64,000 bases of DNA from contig NC_135355.1 in assembly GCF_051622035.1 (NCBI RefSeq), positions 25,213,986-25,277,985 on the forward strand, in the 5' to 3' direction. This document shows, piece by piece, positions 1-11,562 of this stretch. The translations under genes and the position numbers were made by a program. This stretch comes from Arctopsyche grandis. Taxonomy: Eukaryota; Arthropoda; Insecta; Trichoptera; Hydropsychidae. Under the pieces are notes generated by a model. That model was given only the letters and a program-made list of their open reading frames with translations, was not told the DNA's origin and made no database searches. The stretch's first letter is position 1. Every line of letters starts with the position of its first letter.

Positions 1-3
1 TAC

Positions 4-2208
4 CAACTGCAAAAATATTTCCTCCCAAAGCACCACCCGCAACTCCGTATCTAGGCGAACTGATATCAGCTACAAAGGTCCATTTATCTGCGACCGGATC
101 ATATCTTTCCACGCTGGAGAACTTTTCAGTTATGTGAGTGTTTAATTGTCTGCCACCTATCGTGTAAATATGACCACCAATCGCGGCTACCTATTAATCA
201 AAGTACACAGAGTTATGTACATATATCTAAAATTGAACCGAGCCAAAACACACAAAAGCGACCTCGTACCCCAGGCCACATTCTCTTAACGTTCATCGAT
301 GCACACAGTTTCCATTTTCCGGAAATTGGGTTGAAAGCTTCCGTTATAGATGAGGCCGCACCTGTCCAACCTCCAACCACGTACATTTCGTTATTCAACA
401 CGGCAACTCCGCATCCGCTACGACCCGTCGACATGGAATCTACGGTCGTCCACACATCCTTTTCAAGATCATACCTTTCCCCAAAATAAAGTTAAATAAA
501 AAAATATTCCTGAAACATCTTCATATCATTTATAGCGTGCTATCAAACCTTTCAACAGTCGCCAAATTACCAGTGTGGTTACTTCCTCCTGCGGCATAGA
601 GAAATTTTCCCAAAACTGCAACTAAAGGATGGTCTCGTGGCACTTGCATCGTTTGCAAAGCTTTCTTTTCACCACTCGTTAAATTGAAACTCTCTACCTG
701 CAAATGTTTTTGTGATGTTTAAGACACATTCACTCACACTTTTGTATCAAAAACTCTACTCACATTATTGTGAATTCCTGCCGACACGGAGAATCCTCCG
801 ATCAGCAATAAATTCTCGTCTACTCGAACAACGCTGTAATTTCGTCTGTCAATCTTCAAATCGGCAAACTTTGACCAACTTTTTTTCGACGGATTGTAAA
901 TTTCAACTATGGACGAACTCTAAAATTTAAGTGATATGAAAAACAATTGTACATATGTGGATGATTATTATAACCCCGAAAGACAAAAAATATTTCAATA
1001 AAAAATATGTACTGAATCTGTCCAAGCACCAACTGCAAGAATTGTTGAAATTGGCTCTCTTGGTTCGATTTTGACCCTTTTGTTGGACATATTTTGCCAT
1101 TGTATAGCTTCTGCTATCAAGCGTTCACATTGCGCTTCGAGTCCACATAGTGGACGAATTTCATCGGTTATGATCTGAAATATTTAATTATTTTACTCCA
1201 TTTTGAAATACATTACAATAAAATATAAATTAAAATCGCATATTAATTTCACCTTTTTCGGTAAAAGTGGCAATTTTATGAAAGTCAAAATTAGATAGAG
1301 ATCCTCTATTCGATTTTCCCTATCGTATTCCAACCACTTCTTAACACCCAACCAGACGTCCAATTCAGAAGAAACGTCAAGTTCACACTTTATCAAACTA
1401 ATCACATGAGAACAATCCAATTTAACAAAATCTTTAGATCGAACAAGCTGGAATTTTTACAAAAAGATGATATTTTATTTTGTTATATTCGAAGTGAACA
1501 CACGTCATATGAATACATACCTCTTTAAAATGATTTCTTGCAAAATCCAAGCCAAGGTGCTCGAGGATTGTACAAGAGAACAATTTTGCAAGAGTTGTGA
1601 TTTCGAGACAATTTTTTATATCAATCGATTCTTCTAAAAAATGACAGCAAGCTCGAACTATCGGAACTATTTGTAACGATCCAGCTAAATTTAGCAAATC
1701 TTTTACGTTGTTTTCACAAATTTCTACAATAAAAATTCATAATTATATAATATTTAACCTACGCAATTTTTGTACGTATGTGTGCTTCAATTGTACATTC
1801 ACAACAATTTGATACCTATATTTCCAGTATAGCAGTAATCAACAAGCATATTCATATTTGTCGAATCTATGTCATCGAAAACTAATTCTTGTACGTCAGT
1901 TTTGTTTTCGTTGAGATGAGATTTGAAGTGATCGCTTGATGCTGTCAGCACTGCACTGTGAGCGTAAATCCTACATTATTAAAGATTATAAATATTATAA
2001 TTTGCATTTTATAGAATATAAATATAATAAAAAATATTATTTAATTGTGATGCATCCTAATATTTTCATTTAATAATTACTTCTTTCCCTTGATTGATAT
2101 TTGAACATCGCAAAATTGACGCTTTAGCTTCATCTGCTGTAAACGCTCCAATATGTATATGGAATGTTGAGGATTGTGAAACTTTACAGCTCTCATTGGA
2201 TGGCTCAT
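4..2208 (-). CDS. KLHL gene A (BTB-BACK-kelch), 3' end outside window
   Basis: Kelch-like protein, in this family a substrate adaptor of CUL3 ubiquitin ligase (family knowledge). Exons read on the minus strand: 2081-2208, 1816-1970, 1521-1723, 1253-1447, 1013-1174, 764-919, 549-697, 270-474, 4-190, all with GT-AG borders and an open frame of about 513 codons. The last exon, about 155 bp in paralogues, lies left of the window. The start is ATG at 2208 because it gives a first exon of 128 bp, the same as gene B, leading into the BTB core RQFCDVQIS. BTB covers exons 1-2, BACK exons 3-5, and kelch blades follow from the end of exon 5, with GG doublets in LLIGGF, AAGGS, VVGGW and TIGGR. A longer ORF through exon 1 is in another frame and was not used. 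Closest to gene B in the window. Exon borders are my own reading. Confidence 0.9.
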
Positions 2209-3245
2209 GACGGCTTATATGTTGAATTTCAGAAAAATCGAACCAATTATTAACTTTCAAAGGAAGTCGTCTTCACCTTGTAAAGGTCTCAATAAAACTA
2301 CATTGCCACAAATTTTACAGTATATATGTACAATGTACATATGTACGGGTATGTGCATTCATACACTATTTTTCTATGCATGGTTTTGTGGTTTGGTTTT
2401 CATACTTGTACACAAACGATAACAACTTATATTTTTGCAGCAGATATGATATTAAAGTTTGATATGTACTACATGTATCATCATCACATATATAATTTCG
2501 CTATTCCATATGTGTATCTGTGTGTCTGAGATAACGCTCGCCGTACTATAATAATCGTTTAGAGTCAACATAATGTGTACGTAGGCTAGACCGATGCGAT
2601 GCGATGTCACCCATGCGATGATATGTCATCGGGTACAACCCTAGTATATGTATGTATATGTGATATTGTAACGTAGAGATTAAGTGGGTGGCACTCATGG
2701 GCCGATGCTTCACGAGCGCTAATCACCTGATCTCTCGTTCGCGCCACAATGGCCTCAACGTATAGAGGAGCCGTATGTTGCGGCCAATAGGATCGCGTGA
2801 ATCATTGACCAATAGGCTCTCAATTATGTATGTATGTGTATACATAAATTTTGGGCGCTCTCAAATTGTAAAGCATTCCGAGCTGGAGATCCGACGGGTG
2901 CGGACCTAATAAACCACTTCTACAACACTACTGCGTCTTTCTCTCTGATCCTGGAAACCCCTCTTCACGTCCACGCAACAATATCAAAGTTTTTTTGTTA
3001 ATAAAGGCTATACTCGTATGTATGTGTATGTATGTATATATGTACATATGTATGCATATACATTATTTTAAAACACTTTGATTCGAATTTTCTATAGGTT
3101 GGATATATTTCTTAGCTTTTCAAAAAAAAAGACATTTTTCAGTTAAACATTTTAATAAGCATTCATTTTCATCAACATCCGCAACATTGTAATTCAAATT
3201 CAATTAAAAATCATCATTGAATTTTTAACTTAATTGACATAAAAA
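2209..3245. other. Intergenic gap A-B
   Basis: No coding signal. It holds a GATGCGATGCGATG stutter near 2595, a solo LTR at 2667-2980 and TATG/TACATA tracts at about 2640-2660 and 3015-3062. The promoter of gene A must lie here, but I see no core element I can defend. Confidence 0.6.
2667..2980 (+). mobile_element. Solo LTR of an LTR retrotransposon
   Basis: A 314-bp segment begins TGTAACG and ends CGCAACA, and is flanked by ATAT at 2663-2666 and again at 2981-2984. TG...CA ends with a 4-bp target duplication are what a gypsy-type LTR leaves. An AATAAA lies at about 2908, near the 3' end as expected for R/U5. No gag or pol sequence adjoins, so this is a solo LTR left by recombination. A decayed relative lies at about 39871-40545. 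Strand is inferred from the AATAAA. Confidence 0.8.
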
Positions 3246-5784
3246 TCACATTTTGATTTGATTCTTCAACACCTTCCAAGGCACCGATATAATATTTGTT
3301 ATTTCACGCGGATAATTTAACGAAGCCATTATATTCCATTCATTTTTGTCCACGTCGTATTCCTCTACTGTCGTCAAAAGTATACTCCCATCACCACCAC
3401 CTATGTATATACAATTCAGGACGAAAAGTTAGTTTAAAATATTTCATATTTAATTAAAATTCAAAAATAAAAAAGATAATACAAACCGACTGCATAAATA
3501 TTCCCACCCAAAGCGCCTCCCCCAATTCCGTATCTTTCAGAACTTATATCAGCTACAAATTTCCATTCGTCGGCAATCGGATCATACCGTTCTACGCTAG
3601 AGTATTTTTTAGTTATGTTACTGTTAATTTTTCTGCCACCAATTGCATATATATAGCCATTGCTCACAGCTAACTGTTGATTAAAATAAATTGAGAAAAT
3701 ATTGATCTCAATTAATAAAAATAGTAATCAATACGTAGCACATACCCCTAACCACATCCTCTTAATGTTCATAGACGCACACGTTCTCCATTTTCCCGAA
3801 ATTGGGTTGAAAGCTTCAGTCACAGATACTGCTTTTTCAGTGCATCCTCCAACTAAATAGATCTCGTTGTTTAATACGGCAACTCCGCATCCATGACGGG
3901 CTATAGATAAAGAACCCATACTGATCCAAGTATCATTCTTCAGATCATACCTTAAAGTGAATTTCAACTAGAACAATGGAGATTATTAAAAAATATCAAC
4001 ACTCATTACAAATAGCCATGTAATCAAACCTTTCAGTCGTCGAAAGAAAACCATTCTGGGGACTATAACCTCCAAAGGCATACAAAAAATCTCCCAAAAC
4101 TGCAACAGCGGGATGCTCACGGGGTTCTTTCATCGGACTTAGTGTTTTCCGTTCGCCAGTTTTCAAGTTATAACTCTCTAGCTGTAAAAATTTTACGCCA
4201 TATATTTAATTATTTTGTTCAGACACTAACGTTTGTAATAAGTAATATTAAATATAATATTTCACTCACGTCATTTACGTATTTTGCTCCATGGTATCCT
4301 CCAATAAACAACAAGTTTTCATCAACAATCGCAACACTGTAAGCAGTCTTCTGAAGATTTAAGTCAACGAGTTTTGACCAATTTTTCTTCGTGGGATCAT
4401 AAATTTCAACAATCGATGAACTCTAAAAATTTATTTTATTTTCTTTAATGTGTAAAAATCTCTTTTATTAATTTTATATTGCAAAAAATTTACTTTTCTA
4501 TTATAAAAAATAGCTTCATGACAACAACACGATGAAAAAGTCATCGTTGAATATTCAGCTAAATTAAATATTAGAAATACGTCATTCTAATAAATTTTGA
4601 ATCGTATTTTATATCAAAGGATGTGTATTTAAAACATAACCAACATAAAAATCCCAAGAACCAACGGCCAGCATTGTAGTAACATGGTCTTGGGAATCAA
4701 CATTCAACTTTTCTCCACACTTGATTTGCCATCGAGCAACGTCTGATACCAATCCTACACATGTGGGGTCATTTTTGCATAACGGGTAGATTTCACTGAG
4801 AAAAACCTGAAATTAAATTGAAATAGACAACGACGATGCGAATATATTTATTATACCGAGATAATATTCCCATGGTATACTTGTGATGGTATAAGTGAGA
4901 GTTTTGTGAAACTTAAAAGTGTGCAAAGATATTTCATTCGATCTTTTGAATCGTAATCTAGCCATCTTTTTACACTAGACCACACGTCAGAAGAGACATC
5001 AATTTCACAATGTATCAATTCTGCCAATTGGTCCAAGTCCAATTTGACGAAATCTTCTGAACGAATTACCTAGTAATTACAAGATTTTATAAAATGTAAC
5101 TTAAATAAATCTCATGTACATTACCTATATATAATATAAGCAAACAATATTACCTCTTTGAAATGTTCTTTTGCAAAATCCATACCTTGCTGTTCAAGAC
5201 GGTGAGAAGAATGCAGTTTTGAAAGCTTTATAATCTCAAAGCAATTTTTAGTATTCAAACATTTTGCTAAGAAACGACAGCAAGCGCCTACTACAGGAGT
5301 TATTTGTAGGAAACCTGCCAATTTCAGTATATTTTTAACGTTATCCTCGTATATTTCTACAAAGGAATAATATCATATTACGTTAGTTGTATAATGTAAA
5401 TATTCCAAGTTTCGTGACGCAAAATACCCACTGATGCTTTTCGTATAACAATACTCAATCAGCACTTTCATCGTTCCTTCGTTAACATCATCAAAATGTA
5501 TTTCATACATGTCCGTTTTGTTTTTGGTAAGGTTCGATTTAAAATAATCGCTCGATACTGCCAAAATCACACTGTGGGCGTATGTCCTGAATTATATTAA
5601 AGAAAAATCAGAACGGTTATTTTTTCCGAAAAAAAACCCTCAAATTATTTTTTTACTTATTTCCATTGATTGATATTTGAACATCGCAGAACTGCCGCTC
5701 TAACATCAATTGATATATGCCATCCAGGGTATATTTTGAGTCATAAAAATTGTTAAACATTTCCATTTTCTCCGAGTCACACAT
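3246..5784 (-). CDS. KLHL gene B (BTB-BACK-kelch), complete, 562 aa
   Basis: Ten exons on the minus strand: 5657-5784, 5432-5586, 5154-5356, 4881-5069, 4645-4806, 4270-4422, 4030-4181, 3746-3950, 3487-3673, 3246-3400 (1689 nt with stop). The start MCDSEK at 5784 matches the MCD start of genes C and D. BTB core RQFCDVQIS, then YAHSVILAVSSDYF with the usual histidine, then YCYT. BACK carries KNCFEIIKLSKL and DVWSSVKRWLDYD. Kelch blades show FIGGY, AFGGY, LVGGC, AIGGR and GGGDGS, with ERYDP or EEYDV turns. Likely role: cytoplasmic CUL3 substrate receptor, substrate unknown. The exon 2 donor reads A|GTGGG, as in gene E, while the other copies use G|GT. Intact as spliced, nearest to gene A. Confidence 0.93.
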
Positions 5785-6303
5785 GATCTTGAAAATCTAA
5801 ATATTTTGAACTGGTATAATGTACATACGTTCATATGATACGTACATCTGATTTGAATACACTTTACAAGAATTGCTATTTAAGAAAAATAAAATAATGA
5901 TACTGAAGTATTAAAAATATTGTTGATATTGAAATATTATTCATCTAAAGGTGAAAGTTTTAAATTCCAATGGAATATTTCATGAAATATGCAAAATGAA
6001 GATTTGCTAATTAAATTTTAAGCGAAGTTGCTGCATAATCAATGCTACGGCAAACAATTCAGAAGTATTTTTTCAAACATAAAAAAGTTAATTTTTTTAA
6101 AGCCAATGGTTTTATACTTGTATATATTAAACAATGTTATTATTACCCTATTAGGCCTTAATGTATCTCAACTATGTATGTTCACTTTAAGAGGTCGCCA
6201 CCAAACTAAAACACATTAGTAAAAATATTTATTAATATAGTACATTTTATGATTATTCACGTCATTCATACTGCTTTTGTGGTTTTTCTGCTAATTATAG
6301 CAC

Positions 6304-7010
6304 GGTTTCATGATGAAATGTCTACGAACACAGCGTCTAACGATACAACTTCGACCACAAAATTATTACGCGACTAAACGGTTACGGAAAAAATGCTCAC
6401 GGACAAAATGATTACGCGACATAATGCTCACGGACGAGCCTACATATGTACATTGTAGGCTCGACTGGCTTACCTAATATTTATTTATTAATATTTCAAA
6501 TATCCTCAAATAAAGTCTTCGTCGCCGTCGCTCGGTCGTTAAGCTTCTGCCCAACACTGCGCCGGGTTCGATCCCATAAGCTGACTTCGATTGAAAAGAA
6601 ATTTTCTGAGTATATCTGTAGTGCTGCTGGTCAGACCTGGATATTTGTGACTCCAGGTTGATGTCAGAGTTTGCCAATTTTCTCTGATTTCATTGTTGAA
6701 ACGGTTCCCGATTAAAAATTGGCTAAAATTTATCCTATCTACAGCCTACTATGTTACCGCTATTTTATTATGATTATGTACAATTCATAGATGTCTCGTA
6801 ATTCAGCGACTTGCATAATAAAAATGCTTTATTGTTTGTAATTGCATTGGGGAATTGTAAGGAAGGCGCATTGGGGTTTACCTGTAAAGCCTTTCTGGTA
6901 TAAAATGTAATAAAAAATAAAAACATATAATTTTATTTGTATATATAATCATTTTGTCGTAGAAGTTGTGTCGTTAGACGTTTTGTCCGAAGATGCTTCG
7001 TCGTAGAACC
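6304..7010. mobile_element. Non-autonomous TIR element with perfect 9-bp TSD
   Basis: TTATAGCAC occurs at 6295-6303 and again at 7011-7019, bounding a segment that begins GGTTTC and ends GAACC. Its two ends are imperfect inverted copies for about 70 bp; both contain CGTCTAACG followed by ACACAACTTC or ATACAACTTC. A 9-bp duplication with long TIRs points to a Mutator-like (MULE) relative. No transposase is visible and most of the interior is a nested SINE. Confidence 0.75.
6519..6925 (+). mobile_element. tRNA-derived SINE, copy 1
   Basis: The head GCTCGGTCGTTAAGC is A-box-like, and a B box GTTCGATCC lies at 6566-6574. The body contains GACTTCGATTGAAAAG and a 3' part with GGCGCATTGGGGTTTACC, ending in an A/T-rich tail. 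The same body occurs at 35512-35972 in reverse, and partly at 23939-24155, 32391-32690, 46170-46310 and 47456-47870. It is nested inside the 9-bp-TSD element. Confidence 0.85.
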
Positions 7011-7154
7011 TTATAGCACACTAGTCGAAACACTAAACAAACATAAACATTTTTTTAATGTAGATATCCATAGGATTTGGTGCTTTAAAAAGGCAAATGA
7101 TTATAATGACAATAAATTTATTTTGTATAATTTATTTTAAAATTTTAAACACAA

Positions 7155-9914
7155 TTACACAAGTGTATGATCTAAATAGCTAACAGGAACGTTCAATACA
7201 CACATCAATTCTCTTGGTATTAAAGGCGATTCTAAATTCTTCCATTTATTTAGACCCACATCGTACAGCTCTACTAAACTTAAAGCGACACTTCCATCGG
7301 CTCCTCCTGTAAATTTAATATGTTTTTATTTTTTTTAGTACATGCAGTTGGAATTTAAAAAATATTTGTTTCGCATTTCTAAAGAGCAGGTTAGAACAGA
7401 AGTAAATCTAATCTCTCATATAAATCGACGAAATATTATGCCTAACTTTTTATATCAATATCTTATTTTTCATTTGATGTTTATTTTCCAAGTCACTAAT
7501 AAAATCTTCCAAAAAAAAAGGTTAAAGACAAAATTCGCACCATAGTAAATTTATAATATCAAATTACAAATGCATTCCCTACTATGTTATATGTACACAG
7601 TTTACGTGATTGCAATGCTTATGTTATGTGATGACTAACATACACATGTATAATATTTGTGTACATAAATGCAACACAAAAAAAATTACCTATGACTATT
7701 AGATCATTTCCCAATGCTCCTGCTCCAACTGAATAACGGCCACTGCTAATATTTGATATAATTGTCCACGTGTCGGTAACAGGATCATATCGTTCTACAC
7801 TTGAGATCCTTTGGTCAGTAGGATCGAAAGATGCTATTCCACCTACTGCGTACAAATATCCATTCAAAGTTGCAACCTAATAGTTAAAAATGTTATATTA
7901 TTATACGTGTTGAATTCCAAATCGTAGGTGTGGGCCATCACTTACTCCAGGTACACATCTTTTAGTAATCATTGAAGCACATTGTCTCCATTTTCCAGTT
8001 GCGAAACAATAAGCTTCTACCACATCCATGGCTTTATGAGTACCACCTCCTACAACGAAGAATTCATTTCCAAGTAATGCTCCTCCACAACCATAGCGGC
8101 CAGTGATCATTGGAGTGCCATAGCTCCAAATTTTCGTAATAGAGTTCCATCTATTACATATAAATATAGTTATTACATTATGTATACGACTAAATGTTTT
8201 AAAAAAATATTTCACTAACATTTCTACCGAGTCCATTACGATTCTACCAGTCAAAGAAGCAGTAGAAGATCCTCCAAATACGTAAAATTTGTCGTCTTTT
8301 CCGATTACCGTTGGAAAAACTCTAGCATTTTGAAGTGGTTGAAGAGTGGTCTTCTTTCCCGTAATTAAATTAATACTCTCGACCTTTTTATATTTAATAA
8401 AAATTGCAATTACTATTGTACTATATGCACACGCATCCGTAACTAATCTATGCACATATGTATGTATATAAAACGTTTCTTACAATATTTACAGCGTCAT
8501 GTTTCCCACCAATGAACATCAATTCATCGCCCATAAGTCCAACTCCACTACCATTTCTGTCGATTCTAGTTTCGGCATATTTTTTCCAAGTACCTGTCGA
8601 CACATTATAAATTTCTATGGTCTGTGTCGTCTGCAAAAATAATTTTAATTTCAAATATATATCATAATAAATTAAAGTTATTTTAACCCACATACGCACA
8701 GTTCCATTCCAACCGCCAGCAATCATTATCGTTTTTAAGGGAAATCGTGGTCTTGTTCTTCGATAACTTAATTGTGCTCTTTTTGTCGGTATCGTTTGCC
8801 ATTGTATAGCTTCCAATATCAACTGTTGACATTTGAGACTTCCACTACAAAACGGCTGCACTTCGTTGAATAGATACTGAAAGTATAAATCATCGTATGT
8901 ATGTATATTAAATGATGAGTTTTTAATATAAATATGTATATTAAAAAATCGACAATTTATATTCAACGCAGTTAAAATATAATACAAATATACCTGTAAT
9001 GGTAGCAAGGCCAATCTGACTAATTCCATTAGTGACTCTATGTGTTGCTTTCTATTATCATTATCATATTGTATCCATCTTTTAACGGCTGCAAATATTT
9101 CATTTTCAGAATTCACTCCAATATTATCCATTTCAATCAAATTACGCAAGATTATGATGTCAAGTGTTAAAAAATTCGCACTTCTTGAAACCTTTTATCG
9201 TGAAAGACAGATATATAGTATTATTATTCTTGATTGGTATAATTTATTATATTTGTAAGACAACTTACTTCTTTAAAATGTAGTCCTATGAATTCGGAAG
9301 CTTTTGTTTCTAGTAATTCATACGAATGTAATTTACCTAATTCGAATAAACTTAAGCAATTTTCAAGGTTGATAGTATTAAGCATAAAGCGGAAACAAAC
9401 TTTAATAACTGGTCTCAATCTTATAAAATTTGCTACAGATAAAATATCTTTCACACTGTCCTTTTTTAATTCTAAAATTAATAAAAAAAATCAATCAATC
9501 ATTATTATTATTAGTATGATAACTTGAAATATTTAAAAATATATTTTTTTACCAATTTTTCCTGTATAACAAAATTCAAATACCCTTTGAACAGCGACTA
9601 CATTTTTATCTGGAATATTGATTTGTTTTATTTGCTCATTTTTTTGACCTTCAGTGAACTCAATATTTAAATGTTCACTACTCGATGCCAACACAATAGA
9701 GTGATACCAAAATCTGATACGAAATATTTAATTTGATTTTAAGTATTTTAAACATACATAGAAATAATTTATAATACTGAAATATAACTTACTTTTGTCC
9801 ATCGGCTTGTACTTCGACGTCACATAAATTATTTTTCATCATGAATTCGTACATGATACCCCAAACTTTCACCAAATGATCTTCATCTACTGCAATTTCC
9901 GTAGTGTCACACAT
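7155..9914 (-). CDS. KLHL gene C (BTB-BACK-kelch), complete, 571 aa
   Basis: Ten minus-strand exons: 9793-9914, 9553-9713, 9269-9471, 8994-9191, 8700-8876, 8484-8630, 8220-8383, 7946-8150, 7690-7876, 7155-7306 (1716 nt with stop). Start MCDTTE at 9914. BTB is recognisable but divergent: NLCDVEVQ, then WYHSIVLASSSEHL, with EHL in place of DYF, and FCYTGKI. BACK has ENCLSLFELGKL and EIFAAVKRWIQYD. The exon 5 phrase IQWQTIP is shared with gene D. Kelch blades show IAGGW, FIGGK, VFGGS, VVGGG, AVGGI and GGADGS. AATAAA motifs follow the stop on the minus strand near 7130. It faces gene D across a 1.6-kb head-to-head gap. Likely a CUL3 adaptor; the substrate is unknown. Confidence 0.93.
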
Positions 9915-11562
9915 TGTATTTTAATTATCTGAGAAAATTTAGCATAATAATGTAATGAGATTTGATATTTGAAAGAGGCATAGGCTTTTCTTCATCTCGA
10001 GAAATATTTCAAATAATTTAACAATATTTAAAAATACTTTAAAATAGTTAAACAATACTTAAAAATACTAAAAAAAACAGAAAAAAAAATTATTCTGCTT
10101 TTCCGATATTCTGGACTATCGAATTAAAAGAAGTTATAAGACTTTGTGAATTAAGTAAAATAGAAATAGTTTTTTTGGAACTGAAAATTGGATTTCTTTC
10201 AATTTCAAATATAACGGTTGATATATTTGAAAAAACATAAAATTGAATGATAGCAACAGTATCACATATGTACATACATGTATAGATACTTTCACTATTA
10301 AGACCCAACTTGTATTATTGACGCACCAAATTATACAAACCGTATTCAAACGTGTTGACTTATTATTTTTACTATCAACATAAAAAAAAGAAGTGATAAG
10401 GAAGTAAACATGTTTTCTATCGTACATATCTTTGTTTATTAAAAATATTGCCAGTTTTTCTAGATTCAATTCCCATTCGTGTATTGTTTTTCTTATTCTC
10501 TATACAGTCATTGAATGATTTTTAGCAAAACGTTTGGTTTTCGAAACAAAACTTTCATGCTCTAGTTCTAAAGCGAAGCTAATTTTCTCGTTTGGTTTGT
10601 ATAAGCTTTCAGCTTTTAATTGCTAACAACCTATGCTAAGCTTGGGGTTGTAAAACAATAGCAGCTAGTGGTCAACTTTTACCCCTGTTGTTCAATAATA
10701 ACCGCATTCTATTGAAAATACTCCATAATTAATTTTCATTCACAATTAAAATCTGATAACAGTGCATTTATTGTTTATTTTTTTATAACGATGATTACAG
10801 TAATTTTTTTTATTTTTTTATTTTTCAAACTAGAAAAAAATATTCACGGAATTGAATAAATGCGGTTTTTTGATAATGACCATAAGTATCCTTTATTATT
10901 ATATTATCTATCTCAGCTGCACTTCCATTGATAAAGATATTTTTGCACTCTAAAAGGATGTTTTTGTGGTTTGGTCAGAAATATGTACGTACAAATACAT
11001 ATGTTAAGCATTGTTATATAAATATGATATATGCAAATAATATAATTTCACAAATGTAAGTCTATCATATTATTACAATTGAAACTTCTGGCATAGATTT
11101 TTCAACTTCCGATTTATAAATATTTTAAAATATAGTATTCGAAAGAAAACTCATAGCCTACTGATGATTTCAATATTCGTTTTGAATCGTGAAATTTAAA
11201 ATATATTTTTAATAATCTTACCTGAATCAAAAGATTAAAAATTGTGTTTCGAAGAAAACTCAAACTATTATTTTATTTTCGATATTTTTTTGTTATTTTC
11301 ATAGTAGTAACGTAAGTTATTCTGCGGTGATTCTAACCGCGAATAAACAACAAAATAAATAATAAACTTGAAATAAACAGATTCACATATTTTGATTCAG
11401 TTGCACCGCGTCGGTTAAAACATATGCACATACATACATACATATGTACATAAGTACATACAAGTTGCAGTAATTCAAATTTAGTGCCAATCATTAAATT
11501 ATAATATACATTTATTAAAAAAAATTCTATACATACATATAAAATTATTTCGTGAAGATAAG
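9915..11562. promoter_or_regulatory. Head-to-head gap between genes C and D
   Basis: This 1648-bp AT-rich gap separates the start codons of two divergently transcribed paralogues, so it must hold both promoters, possibly shared. It contains a diverged copy of a TA-flanked MITE at about 9975-10240 and TACATACATA tracts at about 11425-11465 just upstream of gene D. I see no TATA box or initiator I would defend. Confidence 0.45.
9975..10240 (+). mobile_element. Diverged copy of the GAGCCGTTATA MITE
   Basis: Similar over most of its length to 34258-34520: both contain a CGAGAAATAT segment, ATCGAATTAAAAGAAG and GGAACTGAAAATTGGATTTC, and end in ATATAACGG. The outer left end is too diverged to place exactly. 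It lies directly upstream of gene C. Confidence 0.55.

Larger units (their letters stand above)
5785..7154. other. Intergenic gap B-C
   Basis: AT-rich with no supported gene. It is largely filled by a 9-bp-TSD element at 6304-7010 with a SINE nested inside. The short ORF at 6028-6219 has no domain or paralogue. Confidence 0.6.

Noticed and set aside
2066-2260. ORF beginning MKVNNWFDF over the first exon of gene A
   Set aside because: The BTB core is in a different frame of the same bases, with a start at 2208 that matches the paralogues.
6519-6600. Possible tRNA genes at SINE heads (also 32391, 47456, 54405)
   Set aside because: A and B boxes are present, but the cloverleaf does not continue and each is followed by a SINE body or unrelated sequence.
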